From Micromussa lordhowensis (taxonomy: Eukaryota > Cnidaria > Anthozoa > Scleractinia > Lobophylliidae), in the NCBI GenBank assembly GCA_964020085.1, contig OZ026595.1, positions 9,643,516 through 9,707,515 on the forward strand: a stretch of DNA of 64,000 nucleotides, written 5' to 3'. A model generated the notes under the pieces. It was not told the origin of the DNA and made no database searches. It saw only the letters and a program-made list of their open reading frames with translations. Below, piece after piece: positions 11,577-23,000 of the stretch (positions are counted from its first letter, which is position 1; every line of letters starts with the position of its first letter). A program made the position numbers and the translations under genes.

Positions 11577-12896
11577 TAGCATCTATTGTATTATGCCTCG
11601 TTCTACAAAGAACTTCGACACATGTAAATAAGTTGGACCGAAGTGGCCCTGTATTCTGTAATCGCTCCGCTATTGTATATACAGCTGGACTAAGAAAAGT
11701 TTCCTTTCACCGCAGAGGATAACAACGTGGTGGTCTTTACGTACTGAACGTTTCGCGATTCGTGCATCCGTTTGAAATTCAAATTAGCAATAAAACAAAT
11801 CGGTCAAGGTTTGTTTACATTTTCGACAGAAATGCAATCTCTCAGTTGAAACGTAAACCCGTGAACCTGTAACGAACAACTTCACTCCGAATGAAAAGCC
11901 TTAAAAAAAAACTATATTTGCAAGGCTATTGAAATCGCTAAAAAAGCCATCCTTTTCTGGCAAAACAGTCATTCAAATCTTACACGTGAGTACGTCCGAA
12001 CAGTACACAATATATTTGTACGCTTCGATTAATTTTCCATACAAGTGTGCCTGCATGGTCGATACACTCTTCCGAAATTCTAGTTTGGAAAAAACTTCGA
12101 AGTACTAGCCCATTAGAAAAACAAACACGGAAATTTTACGCACGTTTCAATGAAGGATTATAAATCCTTTACACAAAAGATGTTGAAAACACTATATTGT
12201 ACATGTACGTAGATGCTCTGTACAAATCTGCATCAGCCGAGGTTTTGAATTTGAGCGTGCAAGGGCAAATGCACGAAGAACTAGGAAATGGCGAAAACAG
12301 GTCCTGGACAAGGCAACATTCAAGCTAGAGTTCAACATTTTAAGCTAGAGTTGTTGATGACAAAAGAGCAGATGCACTTTTTCAAATCGATGTAAATTCA
12401 CTGCTCATGTCGGCCGCGTGGAAGGGCTTCAGATTAAACCGCACCATATGCAATATTCATGAACCGAGACGTTTTGATACGAAACCACAGCTCGTTTAAA
12501 GATCCGAAATGTAAGTCAAAAACAAGTGCAACTGCACGTCAAAAAGCCAGTCGAACAAAAACGAAATATCACTTAAAGAGATATCCAAGAACTTTGCAAA
12601 AGACATGGCTAAACTTGCTCACCTTTCTTCGGTAAACCACGGCGTCCGCTACGAGATTTTCTGTCGTGATGTTTGTCTTTCGCGGCTTTCTCGAACAACG
12701 ATTCCTCGCCATTTTGAGCCCCGTTAATACCATTCTTTAGGCTGGTATGAACAGCTTCCACTACTTGTTTTTCGTTCTTCGGTGGAACCTCTTTGACGTC
12801 TTCAACCGCAGAGGTGGACTTGCTTCGAACTCGCATCTTCTTCGTGGATGCAGTTGGAAATGTGGTTGCAGGGATGGAGGAAGGGGAACTGGCCAT
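240..12896 (-). CDS. PDCD4: PDCD4, programmed cell death protein 4 (translation inhibitor)
   Basis: Coding exons in gene order: 12896-12623, 10142-10030, 9349-9272, 8955-8920, 8360-8319, 7769-7731, 7144-7066, 6802-6741, 5369-5272, 3803-3689, 3550-3503, 1731-1672, 1209-1099, 379-240. All have GT-AG borders and compatible phases, giving about 432 residues before an unresolved tail (human 469). The N-terminal exon is Ser/Lys-rich. The hallmark basic linker follows at about residues 78-102 (DRKSRSG, GLPKKGGAGGKG, TWGAIG). The first MA3 domain spans about 142-270 (EYFEHG, ALAVSLALE, LCLDTPDAP, VGKFIARA), then SVWG. The second MA3 domain spans about 313-432 (LLLKEYL, ELEVPHFYHELVYEAIIMMLE, FADIQLDIPHA). 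In animals the two MA3 domains bind eIF4A and block cap-dependent translation. I chose the ATG at 12896 because Ala-Ser-Ser-rich coding starts there; an in-frame upstream ATG at 12965 is less likely. Lineage is sure; the 3' end is not. Confidence 0.93.
688..729 (+). repeat. G-rich low-complexity tract followed by (GA)n
   Basis: Several G runs of eight or more separated by single A residues, then GAGAGAGAGAGA. It lies in a PDCD4 intron and could form a G-quadruplex on the plus strand. Confidence 0.7.
2384..3182. mobile_element. Non-autonomous TIR DNA transposon, about 0.8 kb, with 6-8 bp target duplication
   Basis: The ends are inverted: ATAGGCGTACG at 2384 and CGTACGCCTAT ending at 3180 (ACATAGG/CCTATGT if the 2-bp extension is counted). 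GAGAACAC occurs immediately outside on both sides (2376-2383 and 3183-3190), giving a 6-8 bp target duplication consistent with hAT- or P-like transposases. The interior has no convincing transposase. It lies in a PDCD4 intron. Confidence 0.75.
4311..5089. mobile_element. TTAA-flanked TIR element, 779 bp
   Basis: TTAAGGTGGTTCGAAATAG at the left end is mirrored by CTATTTCGAACCACCTTAA at the right end. A TTAA target site is typical of Kolobok or piggyBac superfamily elements. No transposase ORF is present, so it is non-autonomous. It lies in the PDCD4 intron between the exons at 5272-5369 and 3689-3803. Confidence 0.75.
5699..5742 (-). ncRNA. Hammerhead ribozyme (type I, PLE-associated), intact core
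   Basis: Read on the minus strand from 5742: stem I strand UUCUGU, then CUGACGA, stem II GCGC-UUAG-GCGC, then GAAA, a minimal stem III (AC/GU with a five-base loop), cleavage residue C, then ACAGAA, which pairs perfectly with the first strand. All invariant core positions (CUGANGA and GAAA) are present. The short stem III matches hammerheads described in Penelope-like elements, which are thought to self-cleave the transcript. Confidence 0.88.
5866..6240 (-). pseudogene. Penelope-like element GIY-YIG endonuclease, C-terminal fragment
   Basis: The minus frame from about 6240 to a TAG at 5868-5866 is open for about 120 codons without an initiator Met. It contains the YIGLTEG motif (the YIG half of GIY-YIG), the RYTQHKLSF-like helix, the SKHIW segment, a CxxC motif (CHLCL) and the ISKCRHENKF tail typical of PLE endonucleases. 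The reverse transcriptase and the first half of the endonuclease are absent. It is a dead copy by truncation, though the remaining frame is unbroken. Confidence 0.8.
6323..6366 (-). ncRNA. Decayed hammerhead ribozyme copy in the upstream pLTR
   Basis: This is the same fold as the copy at 5699-5742, with stem II intact. The core reads CUAACGA instead of CUGACGA and AAAA instead of GAAA. Both changed guanines (G5 and G12 in hammerhead numbering) are catalytically essential in known hammerheads, so this copy should be inactive. Confidence 0.8.
10581..10726. repeat. Palindromic MITE-like repeat
   Basis: The left arm contains CAAAACGAGTCTAATGAAACC and the right arm its inverted counterpart GGTTTCGCACTTAGACTCG. 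The arms are about 60 bp with mismatches. It lies in the first PDCD4 intron. Confidence 0.65.
11284..11399. repeat. Near-perfect long palindrome centred on GGCGCgtaGCGCC
   Basis: AACAATTATTCC at the left is mirrored by GGAATAATTGTT at the right, with TTGGATATGAGATGAT and AGCCAAC inner arms also mirrored. This gives about 55-bp arms, the style of palindromic MITEs. It lies in PDCD4 intron 1. Confidence 0.75.
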
Positions 12897-14554
12897 TTTC
12901 ACCGTTCCAGAGCGAAAGAGAAAAAGTTTAGCATAGAACGCTTTGCAGAAAAGCCTTGCTGGCAATCCCTGCTAGCCCGGGCCGCGACAAACAAAACTGA
13001 ATAAGCAAAGCTTTGAAATACTGTAAAACAAACCAGTTTGAGGGAGATTATTTCTGATTCTGGAAAGTTTGTTGTTTTTATCGCAGCTGAGTCAGGTGAC
13101 ATTACGCTCGCCTTCTGATTGGCAATTCAATAATAAAGAGGGTGGGGGAGGGGTTTGGTTCATCCGGGGAGGGGTGGGGCATTGACTGTCCTGAGCGATT
13201 TGAGAGAGAGAGAAAAATAACTATGGCAGGTCCCATATTAGACTTTAGACATTAGACATTAGGCATATGTTCTGCATGATCGCTCAATAACGTTGCACGT
13301 TTTTTTGGATTTTTTTTTTATATGTTAGGGTTTAAAATCCAAACCAAGTCTCGGGACCAAGTACATTCTGGATCGATTGCAAGTTTTTTCGATTTTTTTT
13401 CTAAAAACATTTTCTTAGAGTTAGAAGTTCAAAGCAAGTACAGTTGTAACCTTCGCCCTCCCCACTCCAAAAAAATAATACTGTACTTAGAAAAAGCGAG
13501 CGATACTCGCGCATGACTGCCAGCTGTCACGCATCAAACATGTTTGAAATTGTCACGCAATGCACGCGGGCGTGGTTTTGTTTTGCCACGTTGATGTACG
13601 TGCTTCCACTCAACCGCAAAACAATAACAAAGAAAACCAACGTTAAAAATATCAAACGGATTCTACATAATGTAAAATCACGATGAACTGGTTAACCCCA
13701 CCTTGCATATCTGTTTCACTAGTATTCTAAGTTTTGAGTAGCAAGTCCGATATTGTCCCAACGGGCCTGCAGGATTGATATCGTTAAAAGTACGGCACTG
13801 TACTCACCAATTTAATCTTGCTGTCCGCCGGAAACCGAGTTGGCTTGATCGATCAGGTTTGAAAATCCTCACCACGTGGGCTATGAAAATGCCAGTAAAA
13901 TTTTGCATAAAAAAATTACAATTTTCTGGTTTAGTATTTTCCCCCGTACAACGCCTCGATATAACTATATATGGACGAAACAGTGGAAATTGAACCGAAG
14001 TCAATCAAGGGAAATTGTAAACATTACACACCCCGCACTCTGATTGGATAAACTCCTACCCTTCATTGTTTGACTATTTCGTCAGAATAGACACGTGCCC
14101 CACGAAGCGACTCGCTTTACGCTAAAGAGGTCACGTTTCACATTTCAATTCTCAACCGGACGTTGCACGACTGCGAAAAATGGTCAAAAACAACTGAATA
14201 ATATCCTTTCGTACATAACGCGAGATTTTAGAGGATATTTAGACATATTTTGTCCAAATCTCCTATGAATGCCTCTTTGTAATTGTCTTTTGTTTTCAGC
14301 TCAGCAAGTGGTGGTCAGTGGTCACCCGCTTCCGCTACGTGACAATCACCACTCGTGTACACGCATGAAGTGTTTCGCGTGCGCGTTATCACTCGTGATT
14401 GAGACGCACTCAGATGATGCAATGTCAGTGGAAAAATATAACGTTGAAAGACGGCAGTATTTTTATGACTATCTAATTTCTTTCTTTCACCTTTATAGAA
14501 ATTTTTACAAATTATTTGTATTATTTCATTGAATGTGTCTAACCAGAATTCCAA

Positions 14555-15139
14555 TAGATCGTTTTCACTGTCACGCAATAAAAAAATAAATCGAAAACTA
14601 TCCCGTGGAAAAAGCTAAGAAATTGTGATGTTATAGAAGATAAAAAAATAAGACACTTCTCCAAGTTTTAGCCCTGTGCGTTTCCCCAAACTTCAGATAT
14701 TCGTCGAAATGTTTCACAGAAATTTACAGAGCCCAGTATGAAAACGCCATGTTGGTGTACCTCCATGGTACACCAATATGGCGGCCGGAAAATAGTGTAA
14801 ACATCTGGAACTTACTTTGGCTTTCTAGGCGACTGATTATCAGTAATGAAAAAACAAGTATTTACATAAGCACTGTTCCTAATGCTCTAGCTTCTAACTG
14901 GGCTCAAAATCATGAGATAAGTATATATTTTTCAACAAATTTGATCGTAGCCTTGTGTCACGCACCTCCATAACTCGGAAATTCAAAATGCTCTGGTTTT
15001 CAAAGGAAGCACGCTATTGAGCTGTAAAGTTGTAAACAGATATAAATATGTCACCTCTTATACCTGATGAGAATAAAAACTTTGGTGGATCTTTAGTTTT
15101 AGATTTTAGAAAGTGATGACGTCACGTGAAAACGATCTA
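14555..15139. mobile_element. Palindromic MITE, about 585 bp, copy 1
   Basis: The ends are TAGATCGTTTTCAC and GTGAAAACGATCTA, with TA on both outer edges, consistent with a TA-duplicating (mariner-like) element. An internal palindrome around GGTGTACCTCCATGGTACACC lies near 14754-14782. A second copy in opposite orientation lies at 22346-22929. No coding content. Confidence 0.8.
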
Positions 15140-15689
15140 TAGTACAATGTTGTGTGACAGGAATGTCACTTGATTAATTGTGTTCATCTGCTCACTTCAC
15201 AAATTTCCGGTAGCTTTCGCGATGTAGCCCAAAAATTTGATGGCATGTCCAGGATAAGAGATTGAGAAAGCAATGAAACAAAACCAAAAAATAAAATAAA
15301 TAATACATTTCTGGGGGATAAATTTCATTTCCTTCTCAATTTATTCTCCTTGCAGTGAGGAACAGTTTTGCCTCTTTTTCACTTATTGTACCTGAAGAAT
15401 ATCAAGCAAAGATCGGCCACAGAAACAAATCAATGAGGGGTGCCCAGTTTAACCATAATAGAGTCACTAAAACAATACTCTTAAAACTCTTAAATACAAT
15501 TTTGTTTCAATTTTATTCCTTTAAAATTATCTTATCCTATCCCAACTATATATTTTATTTACAAATTAGGTGCTAATTTTCACAGAAAATTTGTTTTCGA
15601 TGATTGAATCTCCCTGATTAGCTGGCCAATTTTAACGTGAAACACGTTGTGTCACAGACGCTCGCTTGAGTCCTGTTTCATAATTAATC

Positions 15690-16091
15690 GTATCTGTAAC
15701 AAAATTCTCGATCGTGATCGGTTCTCCGCATGCCTATTTGTCACGTAATCGGCGCGCGATCACGTGGGTGTCCAATTTGAGGTGTACGATTTGAACTTTT
15801 TGTAATTGGACACCTGTAATTGGATACCCACGTGATTTTCACGTCAATTACACGCGCTTTAATGGTTTTCTTAGCAAGGTTTTCTACAGTTTTCAAAACT
15901 AAGGAAAAGCGCTACAGACGTTTTCGCTCAAAAGAAGTTCTCAAAAGACATTTTTAATTTCAAAATTTGTTGTAGATACGATTAATTAGTAATTGGACCT
16001 CGTGTCATACAATTCAGGGAGTAATCATGCTAGTAATTTCAAATCGGCCTCGCACTTCACTCTCGTCCGATTTTGAAATTACTCGCTTGAC

Positions 16092-16123
<32 letters not shown>

Positions 16124-16125
16124 AA
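15690..16125. repeat. Repeat family B, copy 1
   Basis: This roughly 430-bp sequence is repeated almost unchanged at 42478-42925. Shared blocks include the CGCATGCCTATTTGTCACG stretch, the GCGCGATCACGTGGGTGTCC stretch and the AATTCAGGGAGTAATC inverted repeat near the right end. The internal arms form hairpins, so it is MITE-like. Confidence 0.75.
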
Positions 16126-16126
16126 C

Positions 16127-16400
16127 TATTATTATTATATGACTTGGGTTTCTAGCCGATCTAACGCATGCTCTGATTGGCTAATACTAGGGCATTATTC
16201 TCCCGTAATGCCCACGGGCCGATTACGGGCCTGCAAAAGCCAAGCAAAAAGCCATATTATTAACCTCGAATGTTCGGTCTTTACGAGAAAATCTCAAACC
16301 TCGGCCTTGCCGTATTGACTGATCGCTATCGCTCGGTCAATACGGCAAGGTCTCGGTCCAAGATTTTCCCGTAAAGACCTCGCTCTCGGTTAATAAGTAG
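16127..16400. repeat. Palindromic repeat family A, copy 1
   Basis: A palindrome around the GCCTTGCCGTATTGACT / GGTCAATACGGCAAGG arms, preceded by a block with TCTGATTGGCTAATACTAGG. Related copies lie at 23551-23703 and 39425-39690. Confidence 0.75.
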
Positions 16401-16404
16401 TTAC

Positions 16405-16830
16405 TAATCATAAAAATTACAAATTCCTCGATTGTGATTGGTTTAAAAAACTCCTATTTTCCACTAATTCACTTGCCATGTTATCATACAGTTCAATAGG
16501 CCAATTACAATCAAAGTTGTAGTTTAAATCAACCAATCTCAATTTCAGAGTGACATGAACCAATTTACTTCTCCTTTGTCAGTATTTTAATCTAAATTTT
16601 CCCTTTCTTTCATAACTTGGCTATTCTTCTTTTCTCGGAAATTGTAATTTTTATGATTAATTGGTAATAAGACTCCATGTCATCCAATTTGGTCTGCAAT
16701 CATACTAGTGATAAACAAATCGGACTCTCGATGCACGGTCGTCCGATTTTATTATCACTTGTCTGGTTACAGACCAAATTGGACTCAACCCAGTCCTATT
16801 ACCATTACTTATATATTAATATGTTCATGA
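16405..16830. repeat. Palindromic repeat family C
   Basis: The inner inverted arms are CCAATTTGGTCTGCAATCA and its counterpart GGTTACAGACCAAATTGG, around CGGACTCTCGATGCACGGTCGTCCG. The design resembles family B but the sequence differs. I saw no second copy in the window. Confidence 0.6.
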
Positions 16831-17006
16831 TGACTTCACATGAACTAGCCAATTAAAATCAGCTATCTTGAACATGTGATTGACTGGAGAGTTTAGAAAC
16901 CAACGAAGTGTTATCAAATGGTTGTCTGTAGCACTTTCACATGGCAACAGCACCACGCTTTCCTCTGTGCCAGTGAAACTCGAAGGACTATTTTATACCA
17001 TTTATT

Positions 17007-20000
17007 TTAAACTTCTGAAGATGAAAACCACCGCCCTTCGCGCATTTGCTTCACCCATTGAAGTCTATTCCCGTGCAATTTAAACCGCGTCCACGCCAGA
17101 ATCTGGATGCATGCGCACGCGATTGGAATGTAAACGAGAACGTAAAAACAACCCCAGCGTAACATGTTATTACTACTGTCGTGAAAACTAGTTCTGCTAT
17201 TGGATGAAGATGCCCAAAGATCGTCTGAGTAAAAGAGAGAGTGACCAGTCTGTTCAGCTAAAAGCCATGTTCCAATAAGTGGTGCTAATGTCTGTCCAGG
17301 CTTGGAAAAAAGAGCTGAAGTTCCAAATATCAAGGCTGAGATGGCTTGTTTACGGTTGTGAAGGACAAAATCTTCGTCCACGAGATCACTGATAATCAAG
17401 TTGAGAAGTTTACAAGTTCCTTCTGTGAACACCCGATTGCTGAAAAAAAATAATTAAAAAATTTAATCATTGCACCATTCTTTAGTCCTTTGAGGACATG
17501 CTAATGATCGAGTTATCATCTCTAATGAAAGGGTTTTTGGGAATCAATTTTGATATCATCTGCAAAACAGCATTTGTCAATTGTCCTTAGACTGTCTGGA
17601 CCGGTGTTGTATGGAGTATTAAAGTTTTGTTCATCTCCGTGGTGAAATCTGCTACTTGGAAAATGAAATCTAGGACGATATGTTCACCGCCACAGAGTAT
17701 GAATGAATCTTGCAGTTGAAGCAGAAGAGGGTTACGTTTAAAAGAATATGTTAAATCTTACCTAGCTATGTAAAAACAAAGCAGAAAAGGCCAATTAGGT
17801 CCGACCATCAGCATTATTACACTCAGTCCGAGCTTAACATAGAATAACCACTTGATGACAGAGTACACTCCAAAGCGACGACATAAACCCAAGAAATAAA
17901 GATTGTTGATGTGAGGGGCAACAAATGACACGCCCAACAAGATAGCGCCTGTCTGAGGAGAAATTTGGTCTCCAAGTAACTTGTCCAGGAAGAGTGGGAA
18001 GAAGTTGCTGTTGAAATGACAGTGAAATACCTGCAAACAAAAGAAGCACAATTAGATCTTAGGTGCTTGTCCTGTATTCGTTTTTTTCTGATGTTTGCTC
18101 TCAATGTCTTGGTTACTTGAAAAACGCAAAAGACTGACAATTCTTTGTGAGGGACGTCCGAACAGTTTTTGACTCCTTTCATCCAATCACAAATAGCACA
18201 AGTGTTTTCCCTATTAATTTGTAAATCAAAGGGAAAAAACTAGGATCCGTAACTTACAGTGCAGGCCGAGAAGACGATGTTTAGTAAGACACATTTATTA
18301 TACTTCCACAAATGCTTTACGGGTTTGGGAACATCTTCAAATTTTGGCGGGCCGTAATGTAGAATACAGCCCACCAAATTGACCAATCACAATGCGTGCA
18401 GAAACTAAGAGGTATAATAAGTCATGTTATTCACAACATAAAACAACCAGCAGTTCATATCAGTGCAAGTTTCTACGGGTTTGTTTGGGCCCGGAAGCCA
18501 ACAGAGTATGGTGAAAAGGTTCCACGTACAGCTCAAGACATGAACCACTGCACCACTAGTCGGCTAGCTGCAAGTGTACTGAATTTTAAAGAATATATCA
18601 TGTTATGCACCAGTCAAAGTAAACCCCGACCCCCCCCCCCCCCACCCCGGGATATAGGTGGGGATTAGTTTTAGTAGCGTGCCAAAAGTGAAAAATGCCC
18701 CACCATGTGGAGAAATATTTTGCAGGAAATAGAAGAAAATGCCCCACCCCCTGGGGCAACTGAAGATGTTCCTGATTAATTTGTGATTGAAAAATTCACG
18801 AGGCAGCAGAATTAAATTTTAACAATGTCAGTTTATTTTAAGGTTACATCTGGCTCAACATTCACAAAGGTTGTCTTTTAACAGATGGCAATATCTACTG
18901 ATCACATTCTTTGCAAAACCAAGACCCAGCAGGCACAGTTTCTTCAGAAAGGCCAATGCAGTCAGCATGGTACCACAGAATTGGGCATTTCTCCCCATCA
19001 CAGCATATCATCAGCCCATATTCACCTCCACCGCAAATGCAATAGCTATTTTGTTGGACTTCTATAGGAGTGGAAAAAAGTACAAGGAAATTAAAAAGCT
19101 GTTATCTTTCATAATTTAAAAGTACATGGAGGAAAAACAATGAACACAGGATTCACAAAGAAACTAGGAAAAACAATTCGTGAATTTCCATAGCTTTTAG
19201 GTCTATTCCTTAGTTTCCAACTTGAGTAAAAATGTTTCATGTCTTGATGCCTAACAAGGATCTTAAATTTGTAGTTTTGTTCTTCCCACTGGCAACTGAA
19301 CTGTAACAAACTGAGACCTTTTTCAGGTTTGGGATGCAATTTTGATATTCCATGACTATGTGAGCCCTTAAGAATTTAAAATACCTTTTTTTCTAGACTT
19401 GGCCCTGGTTTTGGCTGCTGCTGCCTTGTTTGCGCCCTCCACCCTATTCTTGCGCACTTCATCAAGATGCTCCAACCACATTTGTACGCCATCTGTTTAC
19501 AGCAATGTTTTCTTGGCTAGCTCTGTTACCTTCTCTTTATTTAGCTCCCTAACCCTAAGAATAGTTATTTTGTTCTTCTCGTTTAGGAATAAACAGAAAG
19601 GATTACTTTGAATCTCCGATGCAGCATTTCTTAATTAAGCTAGGCAGATTATATTTTTCGATACAATCGTATTAATATTTAACATGCATAAAAAAACATA
19701 CCGATTTTTATCAAAAAGTTGAGCGTATTCTTCCACAAACTCCTGTTTTATACCTGCATTACGTAGGAAGGCTTTCCACCTACAAGGAATCATGCAAACA
19801 ATAATTATTAAACAAGCGAATTTACTTCTTTTTACGAAGTAGCAAAACAAAACTTCATCGGCATCTCAACATTTTAAGTGTTTGCCCTCTTTAATTCATG
19901 CCCTAAATTAATCGATGTACTGATTTGAATAAGAATAAAACAGATTCCACGAATACCTGTCAAGGCTTGTATTCGCCATCTTGAGTGATCCCATGTGCTG

Positions 20001-23000
20001 AAATGTACCCAGAAGTCCTTGCAGGAACGATCGCCGCCATCTTGGATTAGATCGAATCCCCTACTAATGCCCCACATTCCTCAGGACAAGAGGGACAAAA
20101 CGCGCGAATCCCCCATGTAGTGGGGACTCAAAGAGCTGCCAATAACATGATAAAGCCCCACTAAAGCCCCACATATCCCGGGGTGGGGGGGGGTCGGGGT
20201 TTACTTTGACTGGTGCATTACCCTTACAATTATCAAAATGCTAACCGTTCTCAAATCAGCATTATTCACCATAACCAGAGCACAACTCAGTCTAATGGGA
20301 GTGGTATAAAAGACCAACTGCTACTCTTTCCCATTGCATTTAGAGGTCAGAGCAATTCCTGTATTTAGCCACATATAGCGTTTAGAGGAACGCTAAACCC
20401 AGCAGGGATTTTAGTCCAAGTGGATGTTCTTTTAAGCTCATTACCTTGTTACTACTAACATCAAAGCATGAAAATTATTACATCCATGACACAAGCTTAC
20501 TTGTATTAGGTTCATAAGAGCAAACCAAATGAAGTTTGAATGGGTCATCAGCTGCTTGACAAATATCTTAAGCTCAAGAGTTTGATCAGCTTCTGATATC
20601 GTGGACTGTACTTCTATTCTGTAAAGAGTGAAAAGCTGATAGTGAAATTTATCTTAAAATATTAAGCCTAAATTTACTATAATTATATCCATAATTTATA
20701 ACAGTTATTCATAATTATGCAAAGTTATTTAATATGCAACTTTTGTAACTTACTTTTTCTCTTCCTCAGGAGTGTCCACTTTGACCTTCTTTGAGACAAA
20801 ATGCTGCTTCAGCAAAACAGAACTGACTAGAAATCCAACCAGAGAAAACACAGCAAGTAATGCACAAAATACATGAAATGAGCTCATGTTGTCCCTGTCC
20901 CAGAATTGGTACGACAGAAAAACAGATAATGAACCACAACCACTGAATACTGAGCAGTACCAGTTCAGCGAGGTCCGATCTTCAGATGACAGTGCCAGGT
21001 CAGCAAGTAATGCAAGATGGTTCAAGTCAATCATTGTTAGAAAACCATCGTACAAACACAGACAGACAACAAACTGGATTGATGGATGACACCAGCGGAA
21101 CCAGATGCTTAAGAAGGACAATGTGAACAGCGGTCCATATTTCATTAGTGCCCTGGGTAAAAAGAACAACCTTGTGAAATTCATGTTCCTTATTGGACAA
21201 GATTTTGGCTTAAAATGTTCCAACTCACCACTAGCTAGCTCAAGGTCCTTGTGTACATGTTTGTACAATTTGTAAGAGCAACTGAAATAAGTTCAGTTTT
21301 AAGTAAGTTTGAAATAATTTCTCATCTTGTAAGATAAGATTCAATCTAGACTCTCAATCTTGGAGAGCTATGTAACAATAAATTATACTGCAAGTTCAAG
21401 ACTTCAAGTTGGTCAAGACAGAGACACAGCAGAGCTGAACAATTTAATCATTGATAACACATGTGGGTATTTGGAGGTGTTATTATGATGTCATTTCTAG
21501 ATTTTATTTGTTGTGTACTTTCTTTAGGTATTAGAACACTCTGAATGATATATTTGTATGGTTTACTCACCTAAAACGTTTTTGAACAACCTCTGGCTGG
21601 CTAAGGACTGACCTTCAAGAGAAATTTAAGCGCATCATATAGTTTTTTACATATAGTTGTCTCATATGGAACACCTACATGACTTGCATGAGTCGTCAAT
21701 AAAATTAAAAATTAAATGTTTTGCTAATTGTGAATGTTAGAAATTAGTGTTGACTTGCCAAGCAACTGCCAAATTTCGCAGCTGAACATTAGTGAATAAG
21801 TTATTAGTAACAGAAGGAATTAAAAGTATTCATATTCACTTGGTGAGAGTGCCTGACAGACCTGGCACAGCAAGGTCTCACTGACTGAGTCTGGCTCAAC
21901 CTTTTCAAGCCACCTTAATTATTAAGCTTGATCTTGTCATGAAGTTGAGAAAACCTTTTGTTGTTAAATAAATTGTTGACATGTGCGGGGCCAGATGGCT
22001 TTTCTCATACCATCAACCTGACTAGCCCCACGCTCATCAGTTTGCGTTAATGCTTGCTAGAGGATTGCATCTGTAATGGTTGTGCAGTGACATAGTGAAC
22101 ATCTCTTGATACAACTAATCACATTAACTTAAGTTAATTATTAAACAGTATGGTAAAATGGTATTTGTCACTGTTCCCTGGGAATTATTTATCAGCAATA
22201 ATTTGGTCATTATCATTACTATTACTGATCTCATTACTAAACAGACTATAAAATCGCAATCAAAACCATAGCAGTACATCTGAAAAACGTTTCGCCCTTA
22301 ATCATCCATCCGTGCCAAACAGGATATATTAAAGGACAAATTATATAGATCGTTTTCACGTGACGTCACCACTTTCTAAAATCCAAAACTAAAGAGCTAT
22401 CATAGTTTTTATTCTCATGAGGCATAAGAGACGATATATTTATATATGTTTACAATTTTACAGCTCCATAGCGTGCTTTGTTTGGAAACCAGAACATTTT
22501 GAATTTCTGAGTAATGGCGGTGCGTGACATAAAGCTACGATCGTATTTGTCGAAAAATATTTACATATCTCATCATTTGTCGCCTTTTTAAAATTTAGAG
22601 CATTGGGAAAAGTGCTTATGTAAATGCTTGTTTGTAAGTACAGATAGTCAGTAGCCTAGATAGCCAATGTAAGTTCCAGATGTTTACACTATTTTCCGGC
22701 CGCCATGTTGGTGCACATCTGATGTGCACCAACATGGCGTTTCCATACTGAGCTCTGTAAATTTCTGCGAAACATTTCGACGAATATCTGCGGTTTGGGA
22801 AAACGCGCAGACCTAAAACTTGGAGAAGTGTCTTCTTTATTTACTTCCAATAAGATCATAATTTCTTGACTTTATTCGCTGAATGGTTTTCAATTTATTT
22901 TTTTATTGCGTGACAGTGAAAACGATCTATAGGAAAAGGTATTAGTAAGACCTATTTCGGACACAATGTTGTTTACAAAGAAGAGAAATATCCCTGGTGC

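Larger units (their letters stand above)
380..12622. other. PDCD4 introns: contents
   Basis: Thirteen introns. Recognisable contents are the TIR elements at 2384-3182 and 4311-5089, the Penelope-like element at 5668-6367 and the palindromes at 10581-10726 and 11284-11399. There is a run of G at 688-729 and another T-then-G run near 8461-8487. The other long stretches (380-1098, 1210-1671, 1732-2383, 6803-7065, 7145-7730, 7770-8318, 9350-10029, 11400-12622) show no coding similarity that I recognise; ORFs in them lack domain content. Confidence 0.6.
12897..17006. other. Intergenic region between PDCD4 (5' end) and MFSD13A (3' end)
   Basis: It includes the PDCD4 5' UTR and promoter, immediately right of 12896; no TATA box is obvious. 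From 13100 to 14550 I see no gene. From 14555 to 16830 the space is almost filled by four palindromic MITEs. Several open frames here (for example 13775-13993, 14269-14532, 15355-15576) show no recognisable domain. Confidence 0.6.

Noticed and set aside
19391..19620. Treating GTAAACAG inside the SAM/PHD gene as an intron to avoid the TAA
   Set aside because: An 8-base intron cannot be spliced by the spliceosome. The stop is more simply a disabling mutation.
20886..21089. Plus-strand ORF opposite MFSD13A exon 3
   Set aside because: The minus strand encodes a conserved transporter segment here, so the plus frame is a shadow.
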